Source of the DNA: Candidatus Planktophila dulcis
Lineage (GTDB): Bacteria; Actinomycetota; Actinomycetes; Nanopelagicales; Nanopelagicaceae
DNA length: 64,000 nt
Direction of reading: 5' to 3'
NCBI RefSeq assembly: GCF_002288225.1
Contig: NZ_CP016777.1
Coordinates: 930,001-994,000 of the forward strand
Shown here: positions 17,240 to 28,058 of the stretch, in pieces
Layout of the letters: each line of letters opens with the position of its first letter
How positions within the stretch are numbered: the first letter of the stretch is position 1
Position numbers and translations under genes: made by a program
Notes under the pieces: model-generated
What the model was told of the DNA's origin: nothing
Databases searched by the model: none
What the model saw: the letters and a program-made list of their open reading frames with translations, nothing else

Positions 17240-17824
17240 ATGGCTACCGAACTCCCCCACCTGATTTGGATCGATTGTGAGATGACGGGCTTAGACCTTG
17301 CAACCGATGCCCTGGTGGAGATTGCCGTCCTTGTCACCGACTCAGAACTAAACGTCATCGGTGAAGGCGTTGATGTCGTTATTCATGCAACCGAAGGCCA
17401 ACTCGCATCGATGAATGACTTTGTTCGCGAAATGCACACAGCCTCAGGTTTGATTACTGAGATCCCCAAGGGCATCACGATGTCTCAAGCTGAAGAACAG
17501 ATACTTACCTATCTGCAATCTGCAGGAGTAGAGGCAGGCAAATCTCCTTTAGCTGGTAATTCAGTATCGGTTGATCGCAACTTCATCGCTCGCGATATGA
17601 GCGCACTCAATGGCTACCTTCACTACCGCACCATCGATGTCTCATCGATTAAAGAGCTAGCCCGTCGTTGGTATCCCAAGACCTACTTTGCCGCCCCTGC
17701 CAAGACTGGCAACCACCGCGCACTCGGAGATATCCGTGACTCCATCGCTGAATTGGCCTATTACCGAGCGGCTCTCTTCATCAATAGCGATAACAATTCG
17801 ACCACTACAGAGTCGAACGGGTAA
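17240..17824 (+). CDS. orn: oligoribonuclease
   Basis: 3'-5' exonuclease that degrades 2-5 nt RNA fragments and pGpG. The 194-residue product shows the DEDD(h) catalytic set: WIDCEMTGLD (D and E) at the N-terminus, NSVSVDRNFIARD in the middle and HRALGDIRDS (H and D) near residue 160. ATG 17240 is preferred; TATCGT lies 7 nt before it, fitting a leaderless transcript. The last ~20 residues are a non-conserved Asn/Ser/Thr tail. It diverges from pstC and is followed by tRNA-His. Confidence 0.95.
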   Translation: MATELPHLIWIDCEMTGLDLATDALVEIAVLVTDSELNVIGEGVDVVIHATEGQLASMNDFVREMHTASGLITEIPKGITMSQAEEQILTYLQSAGVEAGKSPLAGNSVSVDRNFIARDMSALNGYLHYRTIDVSSIKELARRWYPKTYFAAPAKTGNHRALGDIRDSIAELAYYRAALFINSDNNSTTTESNG

Positions 17825-17846
17825 AGTAACCCCTGCACAGCACATG

Positions 17847-17919
17847 GTGGGCGTAGCTCAGCTGGTAGAGCACTCGGTTGTGGTCCGAGATGTCGCGGGT
17901 TCGAGCCCCGTCGTTCACC
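17847..17919 (+). tRNA. tRNA-His (GTG anticodon)
   Basis: The acceptor GTGGGCG pairs with CGTTCAC (two G-U pairs) and the anticodon loop TTGTGGT gives GTG. The extra G(-1) expected for tRNA-His is encoded at 17846 opposite C73. A CCA end is encoded at 17920-17922. Confidence 0.95.
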
Positions 17920-17973
17920 CCAAGTCTTTCACTCATTACTTTCCTACCTATTTATAGAGAGAGTCGGTTTCAT

Positions 17974-18459
17974 ATGATCTTCGACGTAGTTGTTGAAATC
18001 CCAGCAGGCTCACGCAATAAGTATGAAATCCATCATGAGACTGGTGAGATTCGCCTAGACCGCATGCTCTTTACCGCAACGCGCTTTCCCCATGACTACG
18101 GCTTTGTGAAGAACACTCTCTCTAATGATGGCGATCCACTTGATGCTCTCATCATGCTTGATGAACCGACATTTCCTGGCTGCGTTGTCTCATGCCGCGT
18201 TATCGGAATGTTTCGCATGACAGATGAAAAAGGCGGCGATGACAAGCTCCTCTGCGTTGCAGCAGGAGATATCCGCAAGAACAATCTCAAAGATCTCTCT
18301 GATGTTCCATCCTATGAGCTCGATGAAATCAAGCACTTCTTTGAGGTCTACAAGACTTTGGAGCCAGGTAAGGAAGTACATGGCGGAGAGTGGGTTGGCC
18401 ACGATGCTGCCGAACTTGAAATCAACGCATCATATGAACGCTTCAAAAGTCATAAGTAA
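17974..18459 (+). CDS. ppa: inorganic pyrophosphatase (family I)
   Basis: Hydrolyses pyrophosphate to phosphate, pulling biosynthetic reactions forward. The 161 residues include the family core KYEIHHETGEIRLDR, FPHDYGFV and the metal-binding signature DGDPLDAL near residue 54. ATG 17974 was chosen because the protein family begins with an IEIPAGSRNKYE-like strand; the upstream frame runs through tRNA-His. It probably shares a transcript with the SHMT-like gene 4 nt downstream. Confidence 0.95.
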   Translation: MIFDVVVEIPAGSRNKYEIHHETGEIRLDRMLFTATRFPHDYGFVKNTLSNDGDPLDALIMLDEPTFPGCVVSCRVIGMFRMTDEKGGDDKLLCVAAGDIRKNNLKDLSDVPSYELDEIKHFFEVYKTLEPGKEVHGGEWVGHDAAELEINASYERFKSHK

Positions 18460-18463
18460 GTAA

Positions 18464-19801
18464 ATGACACAGTCTCTTAAGACTCAGAGTTGGGCAACCC
18501 CGGCATCACAAGAGCTCATCACTCGTATTGCATCGCAAGTAGATAACAAGTCGGCATCTGATGTGCAGGGCTGGATTGAAGAGCTAGCGCAAGAGAACCA
18601 TCGCCTTCACGATATTGAAGGAATCAATCTCAATCCCGCCACAAATATTCTCAATCCTCGCGCAGAGAAGATGCTGGCATCAGGTATGAGCTCACGGGCA
18701 TCCCTAGGACATCCTGGTGATAAATATGAAACTGGCCTTGGCGCTATCGAGCAGATTGAAATCATCACACAAGAGTTAGCCTGTGAAGTATTTGGGTCAA
18801 CCTATGCAGAGTTTCGTGTTCCATCTGGTGCTATTGCAAACCTCTATGCATTTATGGCAAATACAGAACCGGGAGACACGATCATCGCTCCCCCAGCAAC
18901 TATCGGTGGACATGTCACTCACCATAAAGGTGGCTCTGCTGGTCTCTACAGACTCAACACAATCTCAGCACCTGTTGATGAGACCGGCTACACCATCGAT
19001 ATCGATGCTTTAAGAAAACTGGCTATTGATGTAAAGCCGGCGATGATTACAGTCGGTGGATCTCTTAATCTCTTTCACCACCCGATTGCTAAGGTGCGCG
19101 AGATTGCAGATGAAGTCGGTGCAAAAGTTCTCTTTGATGCAGCCCACCTCTGCGGAATGATCGCTGGAAAGGTCTGGCCACAGCCTCTTGTTGAAGGTGC
19201 ACACCTGATGACCTTCTCTACCTATAAGTCACTTGGTGGTCCTGCAGGTGGACTGATTGTCACCAATGATGATGCCATCGCACAGAAGTTAGATGCCATC
19301 GCATATCCAGGTCTTACCGCGAACTTCGATGCTGCAAAGACGGCAGCTCTTGGCATCACCTTGCAAGATTGGAAGACAGTAGGACCTGCCTATGCGCAGA
19401 TGATGGTCAAAACATCACAAGCACTGGCGCAGAATCTACAAAGCCGTGGTGTCAATATTTATGCAGCCGATAAAGGCTTTACGACCTCTCACCAATTCGC
19501 AATCATTGCAGCCCCCTATGGCGGCGGACAGCGAGCAGCACAGCGCATGGGTCAAGCAGGCCTTCTTGCATGCGGAATCGGTTTACCGATAGCAGCAGTG
19601 GAAGGTGACCTCAACGGCCTACGTATTGGAACCCCTGAGATCGTGCGCCTTGGTATGAAGGTTGAGCATATGGATGCGCTTGCTGATTTCATTGCACGAT
19701 CACTTGATGTAAACGTTGACTCACAGTCAGTAAAGAGTGAAGTGACGCAGTGGCGTAAGCAATTTGGCGGTGTTCACTACACCGTAGATCTTCCTAACTA
19801 A
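18464..19801 (+). CDS. divergent serine hydroxymethyltransferase-family PLP enzyme
   Basis: 445-residue fold-type I PLP enzyme. The Schiff-base segment is FSTYKSLGGPAGG with Lys255, compared with THKTLRGPRGG in ordinary GlyA. The PLP-binding DAAH is at 225-228 and the region around RVPSGAIANLYAF corresponds to the substrate/PLP site. Global order matches SHMT, but the N-terminal SEN-containing active-site strand of GlyA is not recognisable. It may use another amino acid (for example an alpha-methylserine or aldol-type reaction); this is inference. Located 4 nt after ppa. Its end overlaps the convergent nuclease gene by 8 nt. Confidence 0.72.
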   Translation: MTQSLKTQSWATPASQELITRIASQVDNKSASDVQGWIEELAQENHRLHDIEGINLNPATNILNPRAEKMLASGMSSRASLGHPGDKYETGLGAIEQIEIITQELACEVFGSTYAEFRVPSGAIANLYAFMANTEPGDTIIAPPATIGGHVTHHKGGSAGLYRLNTISAPVDETGYTIDIDALRKLAIDVKPAMITVGGSLNLFHHPIAKVREIADEVGAKVLFDAAHLCGMIAGKVWPQPLVEGAHLMTFSTYKSLGGPAGGLIVTNDDAIAQKLDAIAYPGLTANFDAAKTAALGITLQDWKTVGPAYAQMMVKTSQALAQNLQSRGVNIYAADKGFTTSHQFAIIAAPYGGGQRAAQRMGQAGLLACGIGLPIAAVEGDLNGLRIGTPEIVRLGMKVEHMDALADFIARSLDVNVDSQSVKSEVTQWRKQFGGVHYTVDLPN

Positions 19802-20459
19802 CAGGAACTTTCTGAGTTGGGCACTTTGCCAAGATAGAGAGCATCGCAGCTTTCTCAGGTGGCACAACCCATAACGAATACTTAGCCTTGACCGCAATCT
19901 GCTGAGCAACATAAACACATCTAAAACTCTTGAGCGGTGGCAGCCATGTTGCAGCATCGCCATCGCCCTTCTGTGAATTCAAGCGACCTTTGACAGCAAA
20001 GAGGTTGAGTGGATCATTAGCGAGCGCCTTGCGTTGCTCTGCTGTTAACTTGAATGCTCCTGTCTGCCAGGCATTGGATAGCGCCACCACATGATCTATC
20101 TGCACCTCCATGCTGGTGATATTTCCTCGAAGAAAATTGATGCTCTCCCCTGAATAGCGGTCTAGCAAAGTGCCAGAGAGAACAACGCAATTACGAGTTT
20201 TAGCTTTATAGGTAAGAGATGTTAAATCTCGCTTCAAGATATCGTTTCGGGTATCGCACCCATTGCGGTCAACATCGGCCCATGCCTGCCCGAATTGATC
20301 ACGGGTATATCCAGTCTTTGGTGCGCGCCCCTTTACAGGCAAAGTCTCAAGGGCGGCTATAGCAAGGCCTGGCTGCTCTGCAGCCGTTGTTGCCGTCGGG
20401 GAAAGCCCAAGAGCCATCGCAGCAATAACTGTGGCTATCCGTATTTCCCAGCGAGACAT
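19794..20459 (-). CDS. secreted HNH-type nuclease, DUF1524 (GmrSD C-terminal-like)
   Basis: 221 residues: signal peptide (about 1-26, cleavage near TAA-EQ), then a DUF1524-like nuclease core. IDHVVALSNAW near residue 122 carries the catalytic His, and NDPLNLFAVKGRLNSQKGD provides the Asn and second motif. C69, C91 and later Cys could form disulfides in an exported protein. Such stand-alone secreted relatives occur across actinobacteria and may scavenge nucleic acid for phosphate or nucleosides, which is inference. No partner restriction gene is present, so a GmrSD system is not indicated. Confidence 0.82.
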   Translation of the reverse strand: MSRWEIRIATVIAAMALGLSPTATTAAEQPGLAIAALETLPVKGRAPKTGYTRDQFGQAWADVDRNGCDTRNDILKRDLTSLTYKAKTRNCVVLSGTLLDRYSGESINFLRGNITSMEVQIDHVVALSNAWQTGAFKLTAEQRKALANDPLNLFAVKGRLNSQKGDGDAATWLPPLKSFRCVYVAQQIAVKAKYSLWVVPPEKAAMLSILAKCPTQKVPVS

Positions 20460-20524
20460 CTCACTATCTTCGCCCTAGATACGTGGTTATACAAGGCGCG
20501 CCTCGCTGGTAGGGTCTGCTCTGC

Positions 20525-20548
20525 ATTTAAGTGTTTACGCACTTAAAT
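20525..20548 (+). repeat. perfect inverted repeat immediately before tRNA-Lys
   Basis: ATTTAAGTG, a 6-nt loop and CACTTAAAT form a perfect 9-bp stem ending at the base before the tRNA 5' end. There is no T run, so it is not a standard terminator. It could be a processing signal in the tRNA leader or a protein-binding operator in its promoter. Confidence 0.6.
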
Positions 20549-20621
20549 GGGTTGTTAGCTCAGTTGGTAGAGCAAGGCACTCTTAATGCCTGGGTCGGGG
20601 GTTCGAGTCCCTCACAACCCA
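20549..20621 (+). tRNA. tRNA-Lys (CTT anticodon)
   Basis: The acceptor GGGTTGT pairs with ACAACCC, the stem AGGCA/TGCCT encloses loop CTCTTAA with anticodon CTT, and the T loop is GGTTCGAGTCC. The discriminator is A and CCA is not encoded. Confidence 0.95.
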
Positions 20622-20630
20622 CTTAGTGGA

Positions 20631-21230
20631 CTACTTACTGAATTTTGGTAAGTGCAGATCAAAGTGAATTGAAACCACGCGCGTCAGGATTACTACTGCT
20701 CCCCCGACAATCGCGCAGATATTGTCCCCAAAGCTAAATTGGTGAAGTGCCACAAAGGTAATGGCGCCCATCATCGCTGAAGTTCCGATTGTTTCGCGAT
20801 GGAGAAGCACGGGCTCAAGCTGGCAGAGAACATCTCGCAAGAGTCCACCAGTTACTGCTGTGATAACGCCCAGCAGAATCGCTGCAAACCAGGTGACATC
20901 CATTTCGAATGAAAGCTGGGTCCCCGACATCGTTGCAACGGCTAGACCAAATGTGTCCATGATGAGCAACGTCTTACCCACATGAGTCACTCGTCTAAAT
21001 ACCAAGGTGATTACAACTGCTGCGATGATGCTGGTGATAATCCATGGATCAATAATCCAGATGGGGCGAAGTCCTAAGAAGATATTTCGAAGAGTTCCAC
21101 CTGAGACAGATGCAATGCCAGCAATAAATGCGATGCCGCCGTAATCAAGACCTTTATCTGCTGCGACCCTTGCGCCAACGAGTGCGAAGACGAAGGTGGA
21201 GAGCAGATCCAGGATATGCAGCAGAGTCAT
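20631..21230 (-). CDS. TRIC-type cation channel / UPF0126 membrane protein
   Basis: 199 residues with about seven hydrophobic segments and two related halves. The hallmark GGTLRNIFLG (first half) and GGLLRDVLC (second half) repeats are those of the bacterial trimeric intracellular cation channel family (formerly UPF0126). Ion conduction is known for some members; the in vivo role is unclear. ATG 21230 is supported by TACCCT 6 nt upstream (leaderless pattern). A longer start at 21257 would add nine residues. Confidence 0.85.
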   Translation of the reverse strand: MTLLHILDLLSTFVFALVGARVAADKGLDYGGIAFIAGIASVSGGTLRNIFLGLRPIWIIDPWIITSIIAAVVITLVFRRVTHVGKTLLIMDTFGLAVATMSGTQLSFEMDVTWFAAILLGVITAVTGGLLRDVLCQLEPVLLHRETIGTSAMMGAITFVALHQFSFGDNICAIVGGAVVILTRVVSIHFDLHLPKFSK

Positions 21231-21348
21231 GGGTACAGGGTAGAGATATTTGGGCATCCCTGCACAAAACTGCAAATTCATTTCATTTACATCACAATAT
21301 GCGTGTTTAGGTATCGCCAATACCTGCCTCTTCCGTAGAGTTCCGCGC

Positions 21349-23019
21349 ATGTCAAAGACCACGAAGAAGAGTTCAGGCCTGAGTACCGATAAGAATTGGT
21401 GGCGCCAAGCTGCCATCTATCAGATCTATCCACGCAGCTTCGCCGATTCAAATGGCGATGGCATTGGAGATATCAAGGGAATCACTTCACGTATTCCATA
21501 TCTGAAGTCTCTTGCAATCGATGCGGTCTGGCTCAGCCCCTTCTATCCATCAGCGCTAGCCGATGGTGGTTATGACGTTGATGATTACCGCAATGTTGAT
21601 CCCAAGCTTGGAACTCTTGCTGACTTTGACGAGATGTTGGCCGGCCTTCACAAGCAAGGCATCCGTGTATTTGTAGATATCGTTCCAAACCACTCATCAA
21701 ATTTGCACGAATGGTTTAAGGAAGCAATCGATGCAAAACCAGGATCCAAGGCGCGCGAGCGTTACATCTTCCGCGATGGTAAGGGTGCAAATGGCGAACT
21801 CCCACCATCAGACTGGGTTTCACACTTCGCCCCATCTTCATGGACACACGAATCAACATTTGGTGGAAAGAACAATCAGTGGTTCCTTCACTGGTTTGCA
21901 CCCGAACAACCAGACTTCAACTGGGAAAATCGTGAAGTTCAGAAAGATTTCCTTAAGACTCTTAAGTTCTGGTCAGATCGCGGCGTCGACGGATTCCGTA
22001 TCGATGTGGCACATGGTCTTGCTAAAGATCTCTCAGAGCCATTTCGCAGTATGCCTGTGCACGAAGGTTTGGAACAGCGCGGCAATAAGGGCAAGGGTAT
22101 TTGGGGCGATCGCAACGAAGTCTTTGCTATCTATAAGGAGTGGCGCAAGGTATTTAATCAATACGACCCACCACGTGTTGCAGTTGCTGAAGCCTATGTT
22201 CACCCTGAGCGTCTTCCACTCTATGCAAGCACAAAGACTTTAGGTCAGTGCTTTGACTTTCGCTTTATCGAAACTCCCTTTGAGGCAGCTGCTTACAAGG
22301 CAGCAACGAAGGAAGCAATTGATCTTGCCAAGAAGAATAAGTCTTCCTGCACATGGACTCTGTCTAACCATGACCAGATTCGCCATGCAACGAAGATGGG
22401 GCTCAACCCAGCAGTTGAGCGTCGCGATTGGATGCTCTCAAACGGCACATCTCATCCGATTGATATGAAGTCAGGCACTCAGAACGCACTTGCTGCAACG
22501 CTCTATATCTTGGGCCTTCCAGGCTCTACCTATATGTATCAAGGTGAAGAGCTGGGCTTGCATGAAGTAACTGATATTCCTGAAAAAGATATCCAGGACC
22601 CTCAATACCTACGTAATTTAAAGGTTGATAAGGGTCGCGATGGTTGCCGTGTACCACTGCCATGGACATCATCTGGTTCATCATTTGGCTTTGGTTCAGG
22701 TGGAGCTCACCTGCCACAGCCGAAGTGGTTTGCTGATTACTCAGTAGAAGTTGAGGAGAAAGATTCTCTCTCACCACTATCCATCTATCGCAAGGCTCTC
22801 AAGCTCCGCAGCGAGCTACAGACCAAGGAAGATATCAAGTGGCATAAGACAAAAGATATCTCCGTGCTGCATTACTCACGTCCTAATGGATGGCACTGCA
22901 TCACTAACTTCCGCGGACATGCTTATCCAATGCCAAAGGGTGAAATCCTCATTGCATCATCACCGCTGGTGAATGGTCGCATTACTGCAGGTACTACGGT
23001 CTGGTTTAAGAAGAAGTAA
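21349..23019 (+). CDS. alpha-glucosidase, glycoside hydrolase family 13
   Basis: 556-residue cytoplasmic enzyme cleaving terminal alpha-glucosidic bonds of maltose- or isomaltose-type sugars or sucrose. GH13 regions are all present: IYQIYPRSFADSNGDGIGD near the N-terminus, DIVPNHSS, the nucleophile in DGFRIDVAHG, the general acid in VAVAEAYV and LSNHDQIRHAT with the transition-state Asp. No signal peptide. ATG 21349 has TAGAGT 7 nt upstream and no ribosome site (leaderless pattern). No sugar transporter or regulator is adjacent, so the substrate stays open. Confidence 0.92.
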   Translation: MSKTTKKSSGLSTDKNWWRQAAIYQIYPRSFADSNGDGIGDIKGITSRIPYLKSLAIDAVWLSPFYPSALADGGYDVDDYRNVDPKLGTLADFDEMLAGLHKQGIRVFVDIVPNHSSNLHEWFKEAIDAKPGSKARERYIFRDGKGANGELPPSDWVSHFAPSSWTHESTFGGKNNQWFLHWFAPEQPDFNWENREVQKDFLKTLKFWSDRGVDGFRIDVAHGLAKDLSEPFRSMPVHEGLEQRGNKGKGIWGDRNEVFAIYKEWRKVFNQYDPPRVAVAEAYVHPERLPLYASTKTLGQCFDFRFIETPFEAAAYKAATKEAIDLAKKNKSSCTWTLSNHDQIRHATKMGLNPAVERRDWMLSNGTSHPIDMKSGTQNALAATLYILGLPGSTYMYQGEELGLHEVTDIPEKDIQDPQYLRNLKVDKGRDGCRVPLPWTSSGSSFGFGSGGAHLPQPKWFADYSVEVEEKDSLSPLSIYRKALKLRSELQTKEDIKWHKTKDISVLHYSRPNGWHCITNFRGHAYPMPKGEILIASSPLVNGRITAGTTVWFKKK

Positions 23020-23024
23020 CTTCT

Positions 23025-23435
23025 TTAAGCAACGCCGATAATATCGACTGCAAAGATCAAAGTTTCATCAGGGCCGATAGGTCCTGCTCCTGCTGAGCCA
23101 TAACCCATTGATGGTGGCAAGATCAGAAGACGTCGTCCACCTTCCTTGGCTCCCGGTAGACCTTTCTGCCATCCCTCAACAACTTGAGCTAGTGGAAATG
23201 TTGCAGGTTGTCCGCTCCATGAAGATTCAATGATCTTTCCTGTCGACCAAGCCATCAGTGTGTAATGCACAGTCAACGTTGATGTGGGAAGAACTTCAGC
23301 ACCAGTGCCCACAATGACATCTGTGAAGGAGAGCTCTGCAGGTGGTGTGCCTTCAGGCTTTGAAATTGTTGGCGCTTGTCCTGCTACTGCTGAAACAACG
23401 GGTAGAACTGTTGCACTTGTTCCTGACATTTTCAT
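23025..23435 (-). CDS. FKBP-type peptidyl-prolyl cis-trans isomerase, probably exported
   Basis: Catalyses proline isomerisation in protein folding. The visible ATG-started frame has 136 residues: a Pro/Ser/Gly linker then the FKBP core (LTVHYTLMAWSTGKIIESSW, VVEGWQKGLPGAKEGGRR, LILPPSMGYG). GGAGG supports ATG 23435 or 23429. The frame, however, stays open upstream for 25 codons that read as a signal sequence (RKILAGIFAVALIAITILGG) beginning at an ATT with AAGGAG 7 nt before it. The gene may therefore really start at 23510, overlapping the argG stop; see findings. It follows argG directly. Confidence 0.88.
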   Translation of the reverse strand: MKMSGTSATVLPVVSAVAGQAPTISKPEGTPPAELSFTDVIVGTGAEVLPTSTLTVHYTLMAWSTGKIIESSWSGQPATFPLAQVVEGWQKGLPGAKEGGRRLLILPPSMGYGSAGAGPIGPDETLIFAVDIIGVA

Positions 23436-23505
23436 TCCTCCGAGAATTGTGATGGCAATGAGAGCTACGGCAAAGATGCCTGCGAGAATTTTGCGTGTGA
23501 GTATA

Positions 23506-26029
<2,524 letters not shown>

Positions 26030-26039
26030 ACGTGCGAGT

Positions 26040-27263
26040 TTAGTCTCTCACCTGCGGTAATTCGACCACGATTGCAAGGCCGCCTAGCGCGCTCTTGCGT
26101 AATGAGAATCTGCCACCAAGCTTTTGAATCACTGCAGACATGATGCTCATGCCTAAGCCTGAACCACCATTTTCACGTGAGCGAGACTTATCGAAGCGAT
26201 TGAGTGAACGAATATCCTCACGATAGGCGCTCTCTGGTAGTCCCCCTCCAGCATCTTCAATGATGAGTTCAACATTCTTACCACGCGATACCAATGAGAT
26301 ATTCACGGCCACGTTGCTATCGGTATGGCGGATGATATTGGTGAGTGCATTTTGAATAAAGCGAGCCATGTAGTCACGGGATGCTTCAACAGTAATTGAT
26401 TGCGCAATAGCAAGAGTCACATTCCGTGATGGGTTGAGCGTTATGAAGTCCGTGCCATGGGCGGTCAAAACTTCACTCAAATCAATATTTTCAATATCTC
26501 GCACGCCGCTCTCACCGAGTTCGGCAAGGAGTAAGAGATCTTGCACTAAGGATTCCATCCGTTGAATCTCTGTTCCCACTCGATCAAATGCTCGTTTCTT
26601 ATCTGCATCTTCTTTCAGTTGGTTCTTGCTGAGCATTTCAACATAACCCTTAATGACGGTCAGTGGTGTGCGCAGCTCATGTGAGGCATCGCCTAAGAAC
26701 TCTTGCATGCGTGCAAGGGATGCGCTCTCATAGCCTCGATTTGTGCGGCGGAAGTAGAAGAAGAGAAGAAGTGCTGCAAGAGAGTCGATAGCAAAGGTAA
26801 ATCCAGCTAATGATTGAAAATTGGAGCGGAAATTTGCATCAATCTCATCGGTAGAGCGTGCAACGAGTACGTAATCACCGCCTTCCACTAGTACTGCACG
26901 GAATCGATAGGGCGCGCCATCTCGAATCTGAACTGGGCGAGTTGTTGCTAATTCAACGGTAGGAAAATCTGGCGCACCTCTATAGCGAAGGGATGATTCA
27001 TGGACAATTGTCTCCTGCCCCTCATGGGTTAAGAAGATCAGAGAAATATCCAAACTAGATTGCTCGATGGCAAAGAGTGCAGCCCCCACAGGTTGCTGGG
27101 GATTTTCAAATGCACTTCGAACTACAAACTCCAGTGATTGATCGACCTTATTGATCTCAGCCCCTTGCGAGTGAAGTACCGAGAAGCCACCAACGCCCAT
27201 GGTAATTCCGGTCAATAAGAAAACGGTTGCAACTGTGGTGCGGGTAAAGGCTGAGAACTTCAC
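26040..27263 (-). CDS. two-component sensor histidine kinase
   Basis: 407 residues: TM1 (about 9-30), an extracytoplasmic sensor region (31-150), TM2 (152-171), then DASHELRTPLTVIKGY with the phospho-accepting His195 and an HATPase domain with N, DAGGGLP and GGSGLGMSI motifs. No HAMP domain separates TM2 from the DHp domain, which is uncommon. It overlaps the response regulator by 4 nt (ATGA). The sensed signal is unknown. Confidence 0.92.
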   Translation of the reverse strand: MKFSAFTRTTVATVFLLTGITMGVGGFSVLHSQGAEINKVDQSLEFVVRSAFENPQQPVGAALFAIEQSSLDISLIFLTHEGQETIVHESSLRYRGAPDFPTVELATTRPVQIRDGAPYRFRAVLVEGGDYVLVARSTDEIDANFRSNFQSLAGFTFAIDSLAALLLFFYFRRTNRGYESASLARMQEFLGDASHELRTPLTVIKGYVEMLSKNQLKEDADKKRAFDRVGTEIQRMESLVQDLLLLAELGESGVRDIENIDLSEVLTAHGTDFITLNPSRNVTLAIAQSITVEASRDYMARFIQNALTNIIRHTDSNVAVNISLVSRGKNVELIIEDAGGGLPESAYREDIRSLNRFDKSRSRENGGSGLGMSIMSAVIQKLGGRFSLRKSALGGLAIVVELPQVRD

Positions 27264-27946
27264 TTCTTCTCCGCTTGAAGCTGAAACCCGACTCCTCTTA
27301 CTGTGCGAATTCCCTCAAAACCATCACGATGGAGCTTTTTGCGAAGATAGGAAATATAGGTATCAACAACTGTACTTTCGGATTCAAAGGTAATTCCCCA
27401 TACCTCATCCAGGAGATAGGTCTTGCTTAAAACCCTGCCTTTGCTCTCAAGCAGAACGTGGAGCAGGCGAAATTCTGTAGGAGAGAGATCAACAACGTCA
27501 TCGTTAAATCGCACTTGATGTGAATCACTATCAAGTGAAATCGGACCACAACTGAGACTTGTAGGAGTCTCAACGCTAAATTGGGAACGTCGCAAGATTG
27601 CTTTGATGCGAAGGACTAACTCTTCAAGTCCAAAAGGCTTGGTGACATAATCATCGGCGCCCAAGGTAAGACCTCGAGTGATATCTGCACGATCTCCGCG
27701 TGCGCTAAGCATCAGCGCTGGTGTGTTATCCCCATTGCTTCGAATGCGTTCAATAAATTCAAAGCCATCCATCATCGGCATATTGATATCGACAATCAGT
27801 AAATCGGGTTTCGTATCTCTGAGTAAAGTCTGAGCAATCATCGCATCTGATGCCGTGATGGTCTCAAAGCCGGCAAGCTTGAGGGCATCGCCCAGTAAAT
27901 CACGGACTCCTGCCTCGTCATCGATCACCATGATTAATTGGCTCAT
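27260..27946 (-). CDS. OmpR-family response regulator
   Basis: 228 residues: receiver domain with acidic pair DDE at 9-11 and phospho-acceptor Asp53 (LIVDINMPMMDGFEF), Lys in VTKPFG, then an OmpR/PhoB winged helix (LSPTEFRLLHVLLESKGRVLSKTYLLDEVW). ATG 27946 begins the conserved SQLIMVIDDE strand. Coupled to its kinase. A divergent interval with a TTCACA direct repeat separates it from a small exported protein that is a candidate target. Whether it is the PhoP-type regulator of the pst PHO boxes cannot be decided here. Confidence 0.92.
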   Translation of the reverse strand: MSQLIMVIDDEAGVRDLLGDALKLAGFETITASDAMIAQTLLRDTKPDLLIVDINMPMMDGFEFIERIRSNGDNTPALMLSARGDRADITRGLTLGADDYVTKPFGLEELVLRIKAILRRSQFSVETPTSLSCGPISLDSDSHQVRFNDDVVDLSPTEFRLLHVLLESKGRVLSKTYLLDEVWGITFESESTVVDTYISYLRKKLHRDGFEGIRTVRGVGFQLQAEKK

Positions 27947-28016
27947 GGCTATACCTTGCCATGCGTAGCGCTGCTTTGCTACCAATTCAAGGCTATGCAC
28001 ACGTAGTCAAAAGGAC

Positions 28017-28052
28017 TTTCACAGAATATTCACACCTCAGAGGAATTACTAT
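28017..28052 (+). promoter_or_regulatory. activator-type promoter with 11-nt direct repeat
   Basis: TTTCACAGAAT and ATTCACACCTC repeat TTCACA at exactly 11 nt (28018-28023 and 28029-28034). TACTAT at 28047-28052 lies 6 nt before the ATG of the exported gene. The repeat covers the -35 position, a placement typical of OmpR/PhoB-family activator sites. Confidence 0.55.
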
Positions 28053-28058
28053 TACATC

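Noticed and set aside
19794-20459. DUF1524 nuclease as part of a GmrSD or other defence system
   Set aside because: It has a signal peptide and no NTPase partner; more likely an exported nuclease.
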